Notes: generated by a model from the sequence alone, not told the origin. 64,000 bases of DNA from Peribacillus frigoritolerans (GCF_040250305.1 NZ_CP158190.1:5178001-5242000); one strand, 5' to 3'. Positions 13,645 to 23,398 are shown, counted from the stretch's first letter. A program made the numbers and translations.

Positions 13645-14978
13645 TCATATCTTTTTCGTTTAGATGAAGAAGGGATACCTAATTGTTCGCGGTATTTGGC
13701 AACGGTTCGGCGTGCCAGGATAATTCCATGCTCCTCTTTCAACCGTTCTGCCAGGTCTTGATCCGAAAGCGGCTTTTGTTTATTTTCCCCATTGATGGCT
13801 GCCTGCAGGCTCTTTTTTGCCTGCATGCCCGACATATCCTCATCAAGGCCGACCGACTGTAAAGAAGTAGTGAAAAATATCCGCATCTCTATCGTGCCAA
13901 ATGGTGTCTGCACGTATTTCCCTTTGACCGCCCGGCTTACTGTGGACTCATGTATACCAAGTTCGTCGGCGATTTCCTTCATCGTCATCGGTTTCAAATA
14001 GTTCAGGCCATGATGAAAGCACGCCGGCTGTTTATCGACGATGCACTGAATGACCTTCAATATAGTTTCTTTCCTCTGTTGGATCCCTCTGGAAATCCAT
14101 TGGTATTCCTGCCACTTATCCTGGATAAACCGTTGAACCCCCTGATCCTTATGGCTCTTCATACGGTTTAAATACCCTTTATCCACATTAAGATTAGGTG
14201 TGTTACCATCATAATTCCCGACAAGCAGCATGCCATCACGAACTTCCACGACCACATCCGGCACTATATAAGAAGGTTTCTCCTGAAAAAAGAGTGAAGC
14301 CGGTCGCGGGTTCAATGTCTGGACATAATCAAATACTTCTTGAATCTCCTTCATTGTAACACCGATTTTCTTACTTAGGTCTTTCCAGCGCTTTTCCGCA
14401 AAATCGAGGAAATGGTTTTCTATGATCGATTCTGCAAGCAGATTCATTCCTTCTGCTTGCACTTGAAGCAACAGGCACTCTTGAAGATTTCTAGCTCCAA
14501 TTCCATGCGGCTCGAGTTCCTGTAAAATTGAGAGGCTTTCTTCCAAAACGATCGGAGATATACCTGGGATACATATATCATCCAGCTCAGTCCTCAAGTA
14601 ACCGTTTTCATCAAGGTTATGAATTAATAGCAGCAATGCCTTCTGCTGCTCACCGGTAAGCTGCTGGTGATTCACCTGGGACATGATATGCTGTTCAAGC
14701 GATATAGTATCTTCACTTATCTGTTCAATCCAATAGTTGGCATCATACGTATTCTTAAGAGTCCGTTTCCCCTTTTTCCGGTCAAAAGTTGGCTGAAATA
14801 AAGCCGATGTTGGCTGATCTATGGACAGTAATGGATTCTCCACCATTTTATTTTCTAAAAAAGCCGATAGCTCCTGCGAGGAGTATTGCAGCAATGTAAT
14901 AGCTTGCATAAGCTCCTGGGTCATTGCCATCTTTAATGTTTGCTGTTGAAAAAGTCCCGCTTTCATATTCATACTCAT
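13641..14978 (-). CDS. rpoN: RNA polymerase sigma-54 factor (SigL)
   Basis: 445 residues from MSMNMKAGLFQQQTLKMAMT. The Gln/Leu-rich activator-interacting region I lies at the N-terminus, a core-binding region follows, then a helix-turn-helix (TMKEIADELGIHESTVSRAV) and the near-invariant RpoN box ARRTVAKYREQLGIPSS at the C-terminus that contacts the -24 element. Sigma-54 needs AAA+ activators and in Bacillus drives amino-acid, acetoin and levan utilisation genes. The frame extends eight codons further, but ATG at 14978 follows a GGGGAGGGGTG site, so that start is preferred. A cre-like site and promoter precede it. Confidence 0.96.
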   Translation of the reverse strand: MSMNMKAGLFQQQTLKMAMTQELMQAITLLQYSSQELSAFLENKMVENPLLSIDQPTSALFQPTFDRKKGKRTLKNTYDANYWIEQISEDTISLEQHIMSQVNHQQLTGEQQKALLLLIHNLDENGYLRTELDDICIPGISPIVLEESLSILQELEPHGIGARNLQECLLLQVQAEGMNLLAESIIENHFLDFAEKRWKDLSKKIGVTMKEIQEVFDYVQTLNPRPASLFFQEKPSYIVPDVVVEVRDGMLLVGNYDGNTPNLNVDKGYLNRMKSHKDQGVQRFIQDKWQEYQWISRGIQQRKETILKVIQCIVDKQPACFHHGLNYLKPMTMKEIADELGIHESTVSRAVKGKYVQTPFGTIEMRIFFTTSLQSVGLDEDMSGMQAKKSLQAAINGENKQKPLSDQDLAERLKEEHGIILARRTVAKYREQLGIPSSSKRKRYD

Positions 14979-15039
14979 CGATTCACCCCTCCCCCACTCC
15001 ATTTTACATTATCAGGAGAAAATTCTACACAAAAACCCA

Positions 15040-15053
15040 TGAAAACGCTTACG
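15040..15053. promoter_or_regulatory. Catabolite-responsive element (cre) upstream of rpoN
   Basis: TGAAAACGCTTACG matches the CcpA consensus TGWAANCGNTNWCA at all specified positions but the last. It lies about 30 bp downstream of the predicted rpoN start site, a position that suits roadblock repression. CcpA control of sigL is reported for B. subtilis, which supports the call. Confidence 0.75.
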
Positions 15054-15085
15054 TTTTTTTCTGAATAGTTTATTTGTTTTTAAAT

Positions 15086-15114
15086 ACTATATGTTAGAAA
15101 TGCAAATTTAACAA
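15086..15114 (-). promoter_or_regulatory. Candidate rpoN promoter
   Basis: TTGTTA (15109-15114), 17 bp spacer, TATAGT (15086-15091) on the minus strand, about 110 bp upstream of the rpoN start and just upstream of the cre. Confidence 0.55.
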
Positions 15115-15258
15115 CTACTTTTATTGAAAAATCACCATTTTTTAATAGTGTGGGCGAATATTTTCAAGACAGGACTGACATTCCAGAATTCGATGAAATA
15201 TTACAGAAAACGAGTAAATTCACCAAAAATCTTAGGAACACTCTTAAAATTGACCAAT

Positions 15259-15288
15259 AAAAAATCCCCCGCTTTATTAAGCAGAAGA
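15259..15288 (-). terminator. Terminator of tRNA-Arg
   Basis: On the minus strand TCTTCTGCTT and AAGCGGGGGA (15265-15288, AATA loop) pair over 10 bp with several G-U pairs, followed by TTTTTTA. It lies 8 nt after the tRNA. Confidence 0.7.
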
Positions 15289-15295
15289 TTGGTAA

Positions 15296-15367
15296 TGCCC
15301 TCGGCAGGAATCGAACCTGCATTTCAAGCTTCGGAGGCTTGCGTTCTATCCGTTGCACTACGAGGGC
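15296..15367 (-). tRNA. tRNA-Arg (anticodon CCG)
   Basis: 72 nt, minus strand, from GCCCTCG to CGAGGGCA. The acceptor stem GCCCTCG/CGAGGGC pairs fully. The D-arm (GTGCAACGGATAGAAC), anticodon arm CAAGC-CTCCGAA-GCTTG with anticodon CCG, and T-arm GCAGG-TTCGATT-CCTGC are all readable. CCG decodes CGG arginine. The 3' CCA is not encoded and must be added by nucleotidyltransferase. It stands alone with its own promoter and terminator, between rpoN and clpP. Confidence 0.96.
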
Positions 15368-15397
15368 GTATTAGAAAATATTTTTTCAACAGACTTC

Positions 15398-15426
15398 ATT
15401 ATATGATAGAATCCCCTCCTTTGCAA
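15398..15426 (-). promoter_or_regulatory. tRNA-Arg promoter
   Basis: TTGCAA (15421-15426), 17 bp spacer, TATAAT (15398-15403) on the minus strand, about 30 bp upstream of the tRNA 5' end. Confidence 0.75.
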
Positions 15427-15436
15427 GGGTTATCAG

Positions 15437-15461
15437 GTTTAAAACTTCTTCTTTTGGGTAT
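15437..15461 (+). promoter_or_regulatory. Sigma-B-type promoter upstream of clpP
   Basis: GTTTAA (15437-15442), 13 bp spacer, GGGTAT (15456-15461) on the plus strand: an exact fit to the general-stress sigma-B consensus. It lies about 190 bp before the clpP start. B. subtilis clpP is known to have sigma-A and sigma-B promoters, so this is expected though unusually clean. Confidence 0.8.
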
Positions 15462-15575
15462 TATGGGTAATGTGGAAATTCATCCCTGTGCGGCATAATA
15501 TATAAAGTAATCTATCAGGAAGGAGCCATAGCCAGAAAATTGTCGAACAAATTATCCATTATAGGGTTTGTTTTG

Positions 15576-15593
15576 TTTGACCTAAATTGACCA
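15576..15593. promoter_or_regulatory. CtsR operator of clpP
   Basis: TTTGACCTAAATTGACCA; read on the minus strand it is GGTCAATTTAGGTCAAA, a direct heptad repeat matching the CtsR consensus (A/G)GTCAAANAN(A/G)GTCAAA with one change. It overlaps the vegetative promoter, so CtsR bound here would block clpP until heat or thiol stress inactivates it. Confidence 0.85.
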
Positions 15594-15606
15594 AAAAGTG
15601 TATCAT
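15577..15606 (+). promoter_or_regulatory. Candidate vegetative clpP promoter
   Basis: TTGACC (15577-15582), 18 bp spacer, TATCAT (15601-15606). A second pairing, TTGACC (15587-15592) with TACATA 17 bp on, is about as good. Both are embedded in the CtsR box. Confidence 0.5.
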
Positions 15607-15656
15607 ACATACATAAAGAATTTAAATGATTCTCTTAATCGAAGGAGGAAATGAAC

Positions 15657-16265
15657 ATGAATTTAATTCCTACAGTTATCGAACAAACAAGTCGTGGGGA
15701 GCGTGCCTACGATATTTATTCCCGTTTATTAAAAGACCGGATCATTATGCTAGGAAGTGCAATTGACGATAATGTTTCCAACTCCATTGTTGCTCAATTA
15801 CTATTTTTAGAAGCGGAAAATCCTGAAAAAGATATCACTCTATACATCAACAGCCCTGGTGGAAGCATCACTTCCGGTATGGCCATTTACGATACTATGC
15901 AATATATCAAACCTAATGTATCCACAGTATGCATCGGTATGGCCGCTTCCATGGGTGCTTTCCTATTGGCCGCAGGCGAAAAAGGCAAACGTTATGCGTT
16001 GCCAAACAGTGAAGTCATGATTCACCAACCACTTGGAGGAGCTCAAGGTCAAGCTACAGAAATTGAAATTGCTGCCCGCCGTATCCTTCACTTGAAAGAT
16101 AAACTGAACCAAATCTTGGCAGAACGTACTGGTCAACCTATTGAAGTCCTTCAAAGAGATACGGAACGTGATAACTTCATGACTTCCGAAAGAGCCCTTG
16201 AATATGGCTTGATCGACAAAGTCATCACGCGCAGCATCCTTGATGATAAAAAAGACTCTAAATAA
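15657..16265 (+). CDS. clpP: ATP-dependent Clp protease proteolytic subunit
   Basis: 202 residues from [20 protein letters not shown]. The Ser-His-Asp triad is at Ser98 (MAASMGAF), His123 (MIHQPLGG) and Asp172 (ERDNF), identical in position to B. subtilis ClpP. Fourteen subunits form the barrel that degrades proteins fed by ClpC, ClpE or ClpX, including tmRNA-tagged chains from the SsrA system at the start of this window. An ATG six bases upstream exists, but AAGGAGG sits 2 nt from it and 8 nt from the one chosen. CtsR and sigma-B-type control sites precede it; a terminator follows. Confidence 0.98.
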   Translation: MNLIPTVIEQTSRGERAYDIYSRLLKDRIIMLGSAIDDNVSNSIVAQLLFLEAENPEKDITLYINSPGGSITSGMAIYDTMQYIKPNVSTVCIGMAASMGAFLLAAGEKGKRYALPNSEVMIHQPLGGAQGQATEIEIAARRILHLKDKLNQILAERTGQPIEVLQRDTERDNFMTSERALEYGLIDKVITRSILDDKKDSK

Positions 16266-16279
16266 TCATGCAACAACCG

Positions 16280-16318
16280 GCTCCGGAGAACGCCTTTAGC
16301 GACTTCCGGAGCTTTTTT
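16280..16318 (+). terminator. Intrinsic terminator of clpP
   Basis: GCTCCGGA (16280-16287) and TCCGGAGC (16305-16312) followed by TTTTTT on the plus strand. Confidence 0.88.
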
Positions 16319-16327
16319 ACATAATAC

Positions 16328-16358
16328 AAAAAAAGGATGCTCTTTTAAGCATCCTTTT
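16328..16358 (-). terminator. Intrinsic terminator of the yvcI-crh operon
   Basis: AAAAGGATGC (16331-16340) and GCATCCTTTT (16349-16358) form the stem; on the minus strand the T-run follows directly. It lies 3 nt after the crh stop and 10 nt from the convergent clpP terminator. Confidence 0.88.
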
Positions 16359-16361
16359 CTT

Positions 16362-16619
16362 TTAACCCTCTTGCTGAACGAACTCTTCCAATGCCTCTAA
16401 CGCTTCTTTTTCATCGCGTCCTTCGACGATTAACTTCACGGTCACGCCAGAACTGATGGCAAGGCTCATTAATCCCATTATACTTTTTGCGTTCACTTTC
16501 TTTCCTTCTTTTTCAAGAAAAACATCTGAATGAAAGCGGTTAGCTTCTTGTACAAAAAGAGCCGCCGGCCGCGCCTGCAAACCCGTTTTCAATTTTACCT
16601 CAACTTGCTTTTCCACCAT
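16362..16619 (-). CDS. crh: Catabolite repression HPr-like protein Crh
   Basis: 85 residues, HPr fold. The segment TGLQARPAALFV has Gln15 where true HPr has the phosphohistidine, so the protein cannot take part in PTS phosphotransfer; Ser46 (AKSIMG) is kept as the target of HPr kinase/phosphorylase, whose gene hprK is also in this window. Crh-Ser46-P acts as a CcpA cofactor, and unphosphorylated Crh is reported to affect methylglyoxal synthase. It is the last gene of yvcI-rapZ-yvcK-whiA-crh, as in B. subtilis. Confidence 0.96.
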   Translation of the reverse strand: MVEKQVEVKLKTGLQARPAALFVQEANRFHSDVFLEKEGKKVNAKSIMGLMSLAISSGVTVKLIVEGRDEKEALEALEEFVQQEG

Positions 16620-16639
16620 CTTGATCTCCCCTGTTAGCT

Positions 16640-17593
16640 TTATTTTTTCGCAGCAATAGCCTCTCCCCCACGGAGCCTGTCAGCTATTTCATCAATCTTT
16701 CGCAATCGGTGATTAATCCCGGATTTACTGATGGTCCCCCCAGAAACCATTTCCCCTAGTTCCTTTAAGGTTATATCCTGAAACGCTATCCTAAGCTCCG
16801 CAATTTCCCGAAGCTTATCCGGTAAAATGCCTAATCCCACCGTATCCTCGATATAATGGATATTTTCAACCTGGCGTAATGAGGCCCCGATCGTTTTGTT
16901 CAAATTGGCTGTTTCACAATTCACAAGCCGATTCACTGAATTACGCATATCACGGACAATCCGTACATCTTCGAACCTTAATAAAGCTGAATGGGCGCCA
17001 ACTATACTTAAAAACTCGGCAATCTTTTCGGCCTCTTTCAAATAAATGATGTACCCTTTCTTGCGTTCAAGCGTCTTGGCCTTCAAGCCAAACTTATTCA
17101 TTAGCTCACAAAGGGCATCATTGTGCTCTTTATAAAGTGAGAAAATTTCAAGGTGATAGGAAGACGTTTCTGGATTATTCACCGAACCCCCCGCAAGAAA
17201 TGCACCTCTTAGGTAAGAACGCTTACAGCATTTCTTCCCAACAATAGTATCGGATATAGCATGGAGAATTTCAAAGCCATCGCCTAAAATTTCCAAATCG
17301 GTTAAAACCCGCTGCCCTCCGGATGACATCCTGACAATATATACATTATTCTTTTTAAGCTTCATCTTTTTACGGACCAACAGCTCGACCTGGACCTCAT
17401 AACTTTTTTTCAGCAGCGTATAGATCCTTCTGGCAATCGCAGCATTCTCAGTTTGAATATCCACAACAAGCTTCCGATTAGAAAATGAAAGGGATCCGTT
17501 CATCCGGATAAGCGCACACAATTCCGCTTTACCGCAGCAATCCTTTCCCTCTAATGTAGTAAGCTCTTTTTTCGTTTCTGAAGCAAAAGACAT
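16640..17593 (-). CDS. whiA: DNA-binding protein WhiA
   Basis: 317 residues from [20 protein letters not shown]. The N-terminal part resembles a degenerate LAGLIDADG homing endonuclease fold ([18 protein letters not shown]), and the C-terminus carries a helix-turn-helix ([20 protein letters not shown] ... [10 protein letters not shown]). In Bacillus, WhiA influences cell division and chromosome segregation rather than sporulation septation as in Streptomyces. A TTG codon 15 bases upstream opens the frame further, but ATG at 17593 follows GGGGGTGAAA. It lies 20 bp upstream of crh. Confidence 0.95.
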   Translation of the reverse strand: MSFASETKKELTTLEGKDCCGKAELCALIRMNGSLSFSNRKLVVDIQTENAAIARRIYTLLKKSYEVQVELLVRKKMKLKKNNVYIVRMSSGGQRVLTDLEILGDGFEILHAISDTIVGKKCCKRSYLRGAFLAGGSVNNPETSSYHLEIFSLYKEHNDALCELMNKFGLKAKTLERKKGYIIYLKEAEKIAEFLSIVGAHSALLRFEDVRIVRDMRNSVNRLVNCETANLNKTIGASLRQVENIHYIEDTVGLGILPDKLREIAELRIAFQDITLKELGEMVSGGTISKSGINHRLRKIDEIADRLRGGEAIAAKK

Positions 17594-17660
17594 CCATTTC
17601 ACCCCCAATCGAACGCAGGTAATCTATTTTTATCAATCAAAAAACCGTTCCCGCTTATAT

Positions 17661-18647
17661 CTACGGTGCAATGTGGCTTTTTGTTTCATTTACAAGCATA
17701 TTATAGAGCAAATCCGCCACTTTTTTCGTGTCATGGCGTATTACATTCCCTTCATAGCTAAAAATGCGTTCTTGTATGATTTCAAGCCCCATCATTTTTA
17801 AGCTTTCCACATCATACATGACCGGTTTAGCATATTCAGCTTGATAGCGTTGCTGAATTTCGGTTGGTATTTCCTCATTATTAACAAGTATCCTGTCAAT
17901 ATATGCATTTCCCATATGGTCATATATCGCTTTTATATGATCGCTCGCGCTATAATCCAGCGTCTCTCCGGCTTGTGTCATCAAATTGCAAATGTACACC
18001 TTCTTCGCCTTCGAACGGGCAACCTCTTCTCCTAAACCAGGAACAAGTAAGTTAGGCAGAATGCTAGTATACAGACTCCCTGGACCTATGACAATAAGAT
18101 CTGCCTGCTTGATTTCCTGGAGAGTTTCACTGAGCGGCTTTATATGATGAGGAGACAGAAATACTTTTTTTATTTTCTTTCCTGAGAAGGGGATCTTGGA
18201 TTCTCCTGTAACAATCGTTCCGTCCTCCATCTCTGCATGGAGAACCACACTTTGGTTGGCCGCCGGAAGCACTTTACCGCGGACATTAAGAAATTTACTC
18301 ATTTCCTGGATCGCATGGACGAAATCCCCGGTCAGCGAGGTCATTGCCGCCAGTATCAAATTACCCAGCGAATGCCCGGACAACTCATTTTTACTTTGAA
18401 AGCGATGTTGAAACATTTGTTCAACAAGGGGCTCTACATCCGATAACGCAGCCAGCACGTTACGAATATCACCCGGAGCGGGAATATCCATATCCTCGCG
18501 AAGGCGGCCTGAACTTCCACCATCATCAGCTACCGTTACGATTGCCGTTATATCAACCGGATGTTTCTTTAACCCTCTCAATAAAACGGGAAGGCCGGTT
18601 CCCCCTCCAATGATCACAACCTTAGGTTGTTTCTTTTTATCTAACAT
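17661..18647 (-). CDS. yvcK: YvcK/CofD-like gluconeogenesis and morphology factor
   Basis: 328 residues from [20 protein letters not shown]. The UDP-sugar-binding [14 protein letters not shown] motif and [13 protein letters not shown] identify the CofD-like family. YvcK is needed for growth and proper PBP1 localisation on gluconeogenic carbon sources and binds UDP-GlcNAc in B. subtilis. The frame extends ten codons upstream, but ATG at 18647 follows AAGGGGAAAGCAG and overlaps the rapZ stop by 11 nt, giving coupled translation. Confidence 0.95.
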   Translation of the reverse strand: MLDKKKQPKVVIIGGGTGLPVLLRGLKKHPVDITAIVTVADDGGSSGRLREDMDIPAPGDIRNVLAALSDVEPLVEQMFQHRFQSKNELSGHSLGNLILAAMTSLTGDFVHAIQEMSKFLNVRGKVLPAANQSVVLHAEMEDGTIVTGESKIPFSGKKIKKVFLSPHHIKPLSETLQEIKQADLIVIGPGSLYTSILPNLLVPGLGEEVARSKAKKVYICNLMTQAGETLDYSASDHIKAIYDHMGNAYIDRILVNNEEIPTEIQQRYQAEYAKPVMYDVESLKMMGLEIIQERIFSYEGNVIRHDTKKVADLLYNMLVNETKSHIAP

Positions 18648-19536
18648 CTGCTTTCCCCTTACTTTTTTCGATATCACGATGTGATACTTGAACCCTGTAA
18701 TCCTTCTTGAAGTGGTTTGAAATATACTCCGTCAATGCTACAGAACGGTGCTGACCGCCTGTACACCCAATCGCAACAACAAGCTGTGCTTTTCCTTCAC
18801 GTTTATAATATGGAAGCATGAACGCAAGCAAATCAGTCACTTTTTCCAAGAATTTTTGCGTCTCACTCCATTTTAAAACGTAACTCGACACTTCCTGTTC
18901 CAAGCCAGTCCTTGGCCTCATATGGTCAATATAATATGGATTTGGCAGGAAACGTACATCAAACACAAGGTCGGCATCTATGGGCAGACCATGCTTGAAC
19001 CCGAACGACATGACATTGACTGTAAAACCGACACTTTTATCGGCAGAAAACTCCGAAGCGATTTTCTCCCTCAATTCGCGCGGTTTCAGTTGGGAAGTAT
19101 TAAAGATCAGCTGAGCCCTTCCCTTCAATTCGTCCAATAGTTCCCGCTCCATTTTAATGCCTTCCAATGGCCGGCCTAATGGAGCAAGCGGATGGGTCCT
19201 TCTCGTTTCCTTATATCTGCGGACCAAGGAATCGTCATCAGCTTCAAGAAAAAGGATTCTTGGTGATACTGAAGCTGAATCCGTTAAATTATCCAGTGCA
19301 AGAAATAAGGAATCAAAAAATTCCCTCCCCCTCAAATCCATGACAAGAGCCACTTTATTCATCTTATTCCCTGAGTCCTTCATTAACTCCAAAAACTTTG
19401 GCAATAGCGTGGGCGGCAAATTATCGACGCAAAAAAAGCCGAGGTCTTCAAAACTTTGAACCGCCACTGTCTTACCCGCTCCGGACATTCCGGTAATGAT
19501 GACCAATTGCGTTTCACTCATCTGCCCTGTACTCAT
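18637..19536 (-). CDS. rapZ: RapZ/YvcJ-family nucleotide-binding protein
   Basis: 299 residues. Walker A GMSGAGKT is at 16-23; the C-terminal half contains the conserved [11 protein letters not shown] and [10 protein letters not shown] segments typical of the family. In E. coli RapZ directs RNase E decay of the sRNA GlmZ; in Bacillus YvcJ hydrolyses GTP/ATP and affects competence, and no RNA target is settled. ATG at 19536 is preceded by GGCGGAGAAACT. It is third from the 5' end of no larger unit than yvcI-rapZ-yvcK-whiA-crh, in conserved order. Confidence 0.95.
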   Translation of the reverse strand: MSTGQMSETQLVIITGMSGAGKTVAVQSFEDLGFFCVDNLPPTLLPKFLELMKDSGNKMNKVALVMDLRGREFFDSLFLALDNLTDSASVSPRILFLEADDDSLVRRYKETRRTHPLAPLGRPLEGIKMERELLDELKGRAQLIFNTSQLKPRELREKIASEFSADKSVGFTVNVMSFGFKHGLPIDADLVFDVRFLPNPYYIDHMRPRTGLEQEVSSYVLKWSETQKFLEKVTDLLAFMLPYYKREGKAQLVVAIGCTGGQHRSVALTEYISNHFKKDYRVQVSHRDIEKSKGKADVR

Positions 19537-19581
19537 AGTTTCTCCGCCCCCATGTATAGCAATCTTTTTTATATGTGAAAA

Positions 19582-20049
19582 TTAACCTGGATCCAATCGG
19601 TAAGAAAGCAGCTTAAACTCAGGTGTATAGGTAAAGGTTCCATAAATGATCCCACTTCCATGAACCATATAGTCCAGGATGTGAAAATCACCTTCAGCCA
19701 TCATCAGCTTTTTAACATCTTCGACTGGATGCCAGCTAAGTTCCCCTTCTTCACAAACATCCACATTTACACCATCGGAATCCGTTGCAAAGAAAGTGAA
19801 CATCATCCATTCCGACAATACCTTATCTCCGTCCTTCATAATGAAGGTGAAAATACCTTTGATGGAAGGGTTTTTTAAATAAACGCCCGTTTCTTCACGA
19901 TATTCCCTAATACAAGCATCGCGTACAGATTCCCCAGGCTCCATCTTTCCGCCTGGAGCTACCCACCATCCGCGTCTAGGCTTTTTCAATAAGAGGATTT
20001 GATTATCCCTGATCAATACACAGTTTGTGACACGTTGCACGTTCTTCAC
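19582..20049 (-). CDS. yvcI: Nudix hydrolase (YvcI family)
   Basis: 155 residues. The Nudix box GGKMEPGESVRDACIREYREETGV spans about residues 33-56 (quoted motif in pieces: GGKMEPGESV, REYREETGV), which binds Mg2+ and cleaves a nucleoside diphosphate linked to another group. The preceding KKPRRGWWVAPGG is typical of YvcI/MutT-like members. Substrate not predictable. It is the first gene of the operon, with a GAGGTG ribosome-binding site and an unusually long leader containing ten consecutive G on the transcript. Confidence 0.9.
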   Translation of the reverse strand: MKNVQRVTNCVLIRDNQILLLKKPRRGWWVAPGGKMEPGESVRDACIREYREETGVYLKNPSIKGIFTFIMKDGDKVLSEWMMFTFFATDSDGVNVDVCEEGELSWHPVEDVKKLMMAEGDFHILDYMVHGSGIIYGTFTYTPEFKLLSYRLDPG

Positions 20050-20081
20050 CTCAATTGGCTCTGCTCGACTATAGAAACCTT

Positions 20082-20091
20082 CCCCCCCCCC
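20082..20091. other. Ten-base C/G homopolymer in the yvcI leader
   Basis: C10 on the plus strand, G10 on the transcript strand, 33-42 nt upstream of the yvcI start. Tracts of this length are prone to slippage and may vary between isolates or be a sequencing error. Confidence 0.7.
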
Positions 20092-20233
20092 GTGTTGAAG
20101 AGATTCAGTTTATATCCTTAAACCGCCGCTAGATATCCATTTGGCGATTTACAAATGCTAATAGTTCAAACAAGTTGTATTTTTCATCTTCTTACCATTA
20201 TGAAAGATATATATATGTTTAGTATATCTTATC

Positions 20234-20262
20234 ATTATACTATTTTTGAAATGAGCTAACAA
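20234..20262 (-). promoter_or_regulatory. Candidate promoter of the yvcI-crh operon
   Basis: TTGTTA (20257-20262), 17 bp spacer, TATAAT (20234-20239) on the minus strand, about 185 bp before yvcI. The 550-bp interval 20050-20599 otherwise holds the G10 tract, the trxB terminator and no convincing gene. Confidence 0.6.
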
Positions 20263-20453
20263 TAAAGTAAACTTCCTGCATTGGGGGAATCTTCATTCGC
20301 AAGAAATCACGAAGATAAGCCTTTATCCTGCTTAACTCCTATTCTTCTCCACTTTCGCTGCCTGAATGCAAAGGGCGGGCTTACTTCACATTATAAATCA
20401 TTTGGGCACACCCTAAAAATTGGAACTAAAGATATAGTCTTAAAGCAGGAAAC

Positions 20454-20488
20454 AAAAAAAAGGACACAGAAACTTAATCTGTGTCCTT
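20454..20488 (-). terminator. Intrinsic terminator of trxB
   Basis: AAGGACACAGA (20460-20470) and TCTGTGTCCTT (20478-20488) form a perfect 11-bp stem; the minus strand continues with a run of T. It lies about 110 nt after trxB. Confidence 0.85.
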
Positions 20489-20599
20489 AAACGTTTATAA
20501 TTAAAGGGGGTCAACTTCTATCCATACTATACCCAATCATTATTTCACGCGTGTTACAACATCGTTAAAACGGAATTACGATTGTATATTCTAGTGAAA

Positions 20600-21607
<1,008 letters not shown>

Positions 21608-21612
21608 CTATT

Positions 21613-21642
21613 ATCCTATATAACAAATAATTTTTCGTCCAA
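21613..21642 (-). promoter_or_regulatory. Candidate trxB promoter
   Basis: TTGGAC (21637-21642), 18 bp spacer, TAGGAT (21613-21618), minus strand, directly after the yvcD stop. Confidence 0.5.
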
Positions 21643-21650
21643 ATATCTGC

Positions 21651-23153
21651 TCATCCAAGCAAGGTTTGAACCAACTTTACGTACTTTGATAAGGTGGACA
21701 CCGATATGAAATGTTTGTCTGCGATTGCTTGTTTGCTCGCCTTCTCATTTTTAAGCTGATTCCACACGTACTCCACCGCTGATGCCCATCCTGCTGGATT
21801 ATTTAGCTTCTGCTCGGATTTCACCGCTTCGATGAAGACGGAAAACCACATTAAATACAGCCCGGCTTCATTTAATTGTATCGGTTGGAAATGCTGATAT
21901 AATAACTCAGCTGTGCGATCGGCAAAATCAATCGGTGTTAATTGACGATCTTTAGCAGGAGCTTGAACAAGTTCGGCATAATCACGTTCCAAATCTGTGA
22001 AATTCTGATTAAGGTTGAGGACCTGGTTTTTCAATAGCTTCTGTTTATGAACCGAATGTTTCAGAAGGAAAATGGCAAATAGCCTTTCTTCGATGAATTC
22101 ACTTTCCAGCCTTTTTATAATAGAAGGAAAATGATGTTCAAAACCATCTGAAGTTGCATTCATATCTCCCCAAGGCTCCATGCCTTCCTTTTCTGGATTC
22201 ATTTCCACGACCTTTTTCCATGCCTTTTTGGCAGCCTGTTCATGGCCTAGGTGGTAAGCGGAAATGGTTAACCAATAGTAGAAGGTCCCATCTCCCTCGA
22301 ACCCTTGCCTTTGTAGTACTTTCAGCCATTTATATGCAGAAGCATAGTTTCCGATCAAAGCGAAGGTCGCTCCAAGTTTGAAACGCTGTTCGGATAGCAT
22401 CGGCCTAATTTTCTCCAGCATGTGTATGAGCTCTTCAACCTTTGCTTCATCCTGTTGATAATGATGAAAAACAACAAGGTTACACAGCGCATGCAGGTTT
22501 CCTGGACTTTTTTCCAGTACCTCATCAAGTGTTGCAAAGGCTTCATTTACTTGACCAAGATAGAAATAGGCAAGTGCCAGGTTATTATAAGCGGACCAGT
22601 AATCCTCGTACTCGGCAATCGTTTCTTTCAGTACTTCGATTGCCTTCGGAAAATTGCCTGATTCAAGGTACTCACGGGCTTGTTCCTGTTTGGTAATGAG
22701 CCCATCATGCTTAAAGGGATTTTCTTCTGACTCATCCGACTCAAAAGTTATCAATTCAAGCAGGTCCTCTGCGTCATCGCTGAACTCCCCGTCTTCTTCT
22801 TTATCAAGATAAGCACTGGCGTGACGATAAGCCTCCTTGAACATGCCTAAGTGGGCATAATTATTCGCCAGGAAGTAATGACATTCCGACATATAGGGAT
22901 CCATCACATCCAAGATGTTTTCCAAGAGGTTGTTTGAATAATTATATTCTCCGATTTCCGAGCAAGTGATTGCCAATTGACAGGCTATCATCGGTTCAGC
23001 GGGTTCAAGTTCCAGCGCACGTTCCAGGTATTTTTTTGATTTAGGTAGTTCTCGTCTATGATAAGCTTTTAAACCCTTGGTGAAATAATACTCACCTGTT
23101 GGGTGAAAAGTTAGAATTTTTGCCTGTTGGCCAAATTTAGAGTCTTTACTCAT
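21651..23153 (-). CDS. yvcD: Tetratricopeptide-repeat protein (YvcD-like)
   Basis: 500 residues from MSKDSKFGQQAKILTFHPTG. Several TPR units can be read, for example GLKAYHRRELPKSKKYLERA, LAITCSEIGEYNYSNNLLEN, YNNLALAYFYLGQVNEAFAT and LKVLQRQGFEGDGTFYYWLT, forming a superhelical protein-protein scaffold. The C-terminus ends in a helix-turn-helix-like ASKQAIADKHFISVSTLSKY, suggesting a regulatory or DNA-interacting role; function is not known. The frame runs 36 codons further upstream, but ATG at 23153 has GGAGGATTAC. Lies upstream of trxB as in B. subtilis. Confidence 0.88.
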   Translation of the reverse strand: MSKDSKFGQQAKILTFHPTGEYYFTKGLKAYHRRELPKSKKYLERALELEPAEPMIACQLAITCSEIGEYNYSNNLLENILDVMDPYMSECHYFLANNYAHLGMFKEAYRHASAYLDKEEDGEFSDDAEDLLELITFESDESEENPFKHDGLITKQEQAREYLESGNFPKAIEVLKETIAEYEDYWSAYNNLALAYFYLGQVNEAFATLDEVLEKSPGNLHALCNLVVFHHYQQDEAKVEELIHMLEKIRPMLSEQRFKLGATFALIGNYASAYKWLKVLQRQGFEGDGTFYYWLTISAYHLGHEQAAKKAWKKVVEMNPEKEGMEPWGDMNATSDGFEHHFPSIIKRLESEFIEERLFAIFLLKHSVHKQKLLKNQVLNLNQNFTDLERDYAELVQAPAKDRQLTPIDFADRTAELLYQHFQPIQLNEAGLYLMWFSVFIEAVKSEQKLNNPAGWASAVEYVWNQLKNEKASKQAIADKHFISVSTLSKYVKLVQTLLG

Positions 23154-23187
23154 GTAATCCTCCATCTTCAAGTTGATTAACCATAGT

Positions 23188-23196
23188 ATTATAACA
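23188..23196 (-). promoter_or_regulatory. Extended -10 promoter candidate for yvcD
   Basis: TGTTATAAT on the minus strand, about 40 bp before yvcD, with no good -35. Extended -10 promoters of this form work without a strong -35. Confidence 0.45.
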
Positions 23197-23326
23197 TATT
23201 GGAGTAAATTTGCCGAACAATTCAAGAAAATGGAAAATGGGAAATACCATGCTTTCTTCAAGAAAAAATTGAAGTATATTCATAGTCAAATGGGGAGCCA
23301 TGATTGCTGCTCGTTGCCGTATATAC

Positions 23327-23398
23327 ACACAAAAGGGGTTGGAAAATATCTCTTTCATGTTCCCGAACCCTACAAATCTCAGGTATGGTTTCTACCAG
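23327..23398. repeat. Conserved flank shared with the hprK upstream region (copy A)
   Basis: This stretch (TTGGAAA...TATCT..TTTCAT...TGTTCCCGAACC...CTCAGGTATGGTTTC) recurs with small indels at 36774-36865 upstream of hprK, in the same orientation and on the same side of a GC-rich repeat core. Origin unknown. Confidence 0.7.

Noticed and set aside
15124..15498. Plus-strand ORF of 124 codons over the tRNA-Arg region
   Set aside because: It reads through the antisense of a clear tRNA and its promoter; no ribosome-binding site or homology.
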